Shown one piece after another: positions 12,626 to 12,667 of a DNA stretch of 12,667 nucleotides. The stretch is from an uncultured Clostridia bacterium (GTDB lineage: Bacteria; Bacillota; Clostridia; Peptostreptococcales; Anaerovoracaceae): contig CAKQWJ010000040.1 in NCBI GenBank assembly GCA_934278925.1, positions 1 to 12,667 of the forward strand. Reading direction: 5' to 3'. The notes below the pieces were generated by a model that was not told the DNA's origin, did no database searches, and saw only the letters and a list, made by a program, of their open reading frames with translations. The translations under genes were made by a program, and so were the position numbers. Position 1 is the first letter of the stretch. Every line of letters starts with the position of its first letter.

Positions 12626-12667
12626 ATGAAAAAGTATAAGATTTATGTGACCGGTAATTTCAATTTT
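12626..12667 (+). CDS. Possible start of an unidentified gene, cut by the window end
   Basis: An ATG at 12626 opens 14 codons without stop to the edge, reading MKKYKIYVTGNFNF. AGGA lies only three bases upstream of the ATG, too close to be a convincing ribosome binding site. The codons are AT-rich, unlike every gene in the window. The stretch lies just past the point where an inverted-repeat element breaks off, so it may belong to inserted DNA. I do not recognise the protein and the segment is too short to judge. Confidence 0.3.
   Translation, partial: MKKYKIYVTGNFNF

Overview
The window reads as chromosomal DNA from a GC-rich member of the Bacillota, probably an anaerobic Clostridia-type lineage. 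This rests on the gene families (a DUF3048/YerB-type lipoprotein, MltG, CvpA, a MarR repressor with a BmrCD/LmrCD-type ABC exporter pair, a KdpE/KdpD-like two-component system) and on strong GGAGG-type ribosome binding sites. Species is not determinable. I see no rRNA, tRNA, CRISPR array, complete insertion sequence or phage gene.

Layout. 1-613 has no gene. It opens with the end of what looks like a tandem array of a 56-bp inverted-repeat element, followed by about eight closely spaced hairpins, the last two of which terminate the minus-strand gene next door. 614-4054 is minus strand: a short KdpD-like sensor kinase and KdpE-like regulator overlap by 4 bp, and the DUF3048 lipoprotein follows with its own promoter. 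At about 4076 a symmetric -10 element sits between the kinase and the divergent cvpA-family gene. That gene ends in a strong terminator and converges on a membrane-anchored endonuclease/exonuclease/phosphatase-fold protein (4767-5840, minus). 5841-6883 is about 1 kb without a credible gene: a GC-rich structured block, one dispersed copy of the inverted-repeat element, and six tandem copies of its relative in the opposite orientation. 6884-10994 (minus) is a tight three-gene operon, MarR repressor then two ABC exporter half-transporters, with overlapping start and stop codons. Its promoter overlaps a perfect 42-bp palindrome, the likely operator. 11259-12302 (plus) is mltG, followed by a 9-bp minisatellite and a terminator. 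The right edge holds a GC-rich degenerate repeat, half of one inverted-repeat element, and an abrupt switch to AT-rich DNA with a possible gene start.

How it works together. The MarR operon looks like a self-repressed multidrug or toxic-compound exporter; the two half-transporters form an asymmetric pair, one with a degenerate ATP site and one with a canonical site. The KdpDE-like pair has no kdp ATPase genes beside it in this window. The other genes are envelope-related (lipoprotein, MltG, CvpA, membrane-anchored EEP protein).

The most unusual content is non-coding. One element family, with 10-11-bp arms and the core GCAAnCCCTTnTTCnTnCGT, occurs at four places in at least nine copies. Its arms change in a compensatory way, which argues that the hairpin is selected. 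Both plus-strand genes lack a ribosome binding site and have a -10 box about 7 bases before the ATG, suggesting leaderless mRNAs, whereas every minus-strand gene has a clear ribosome binding site.
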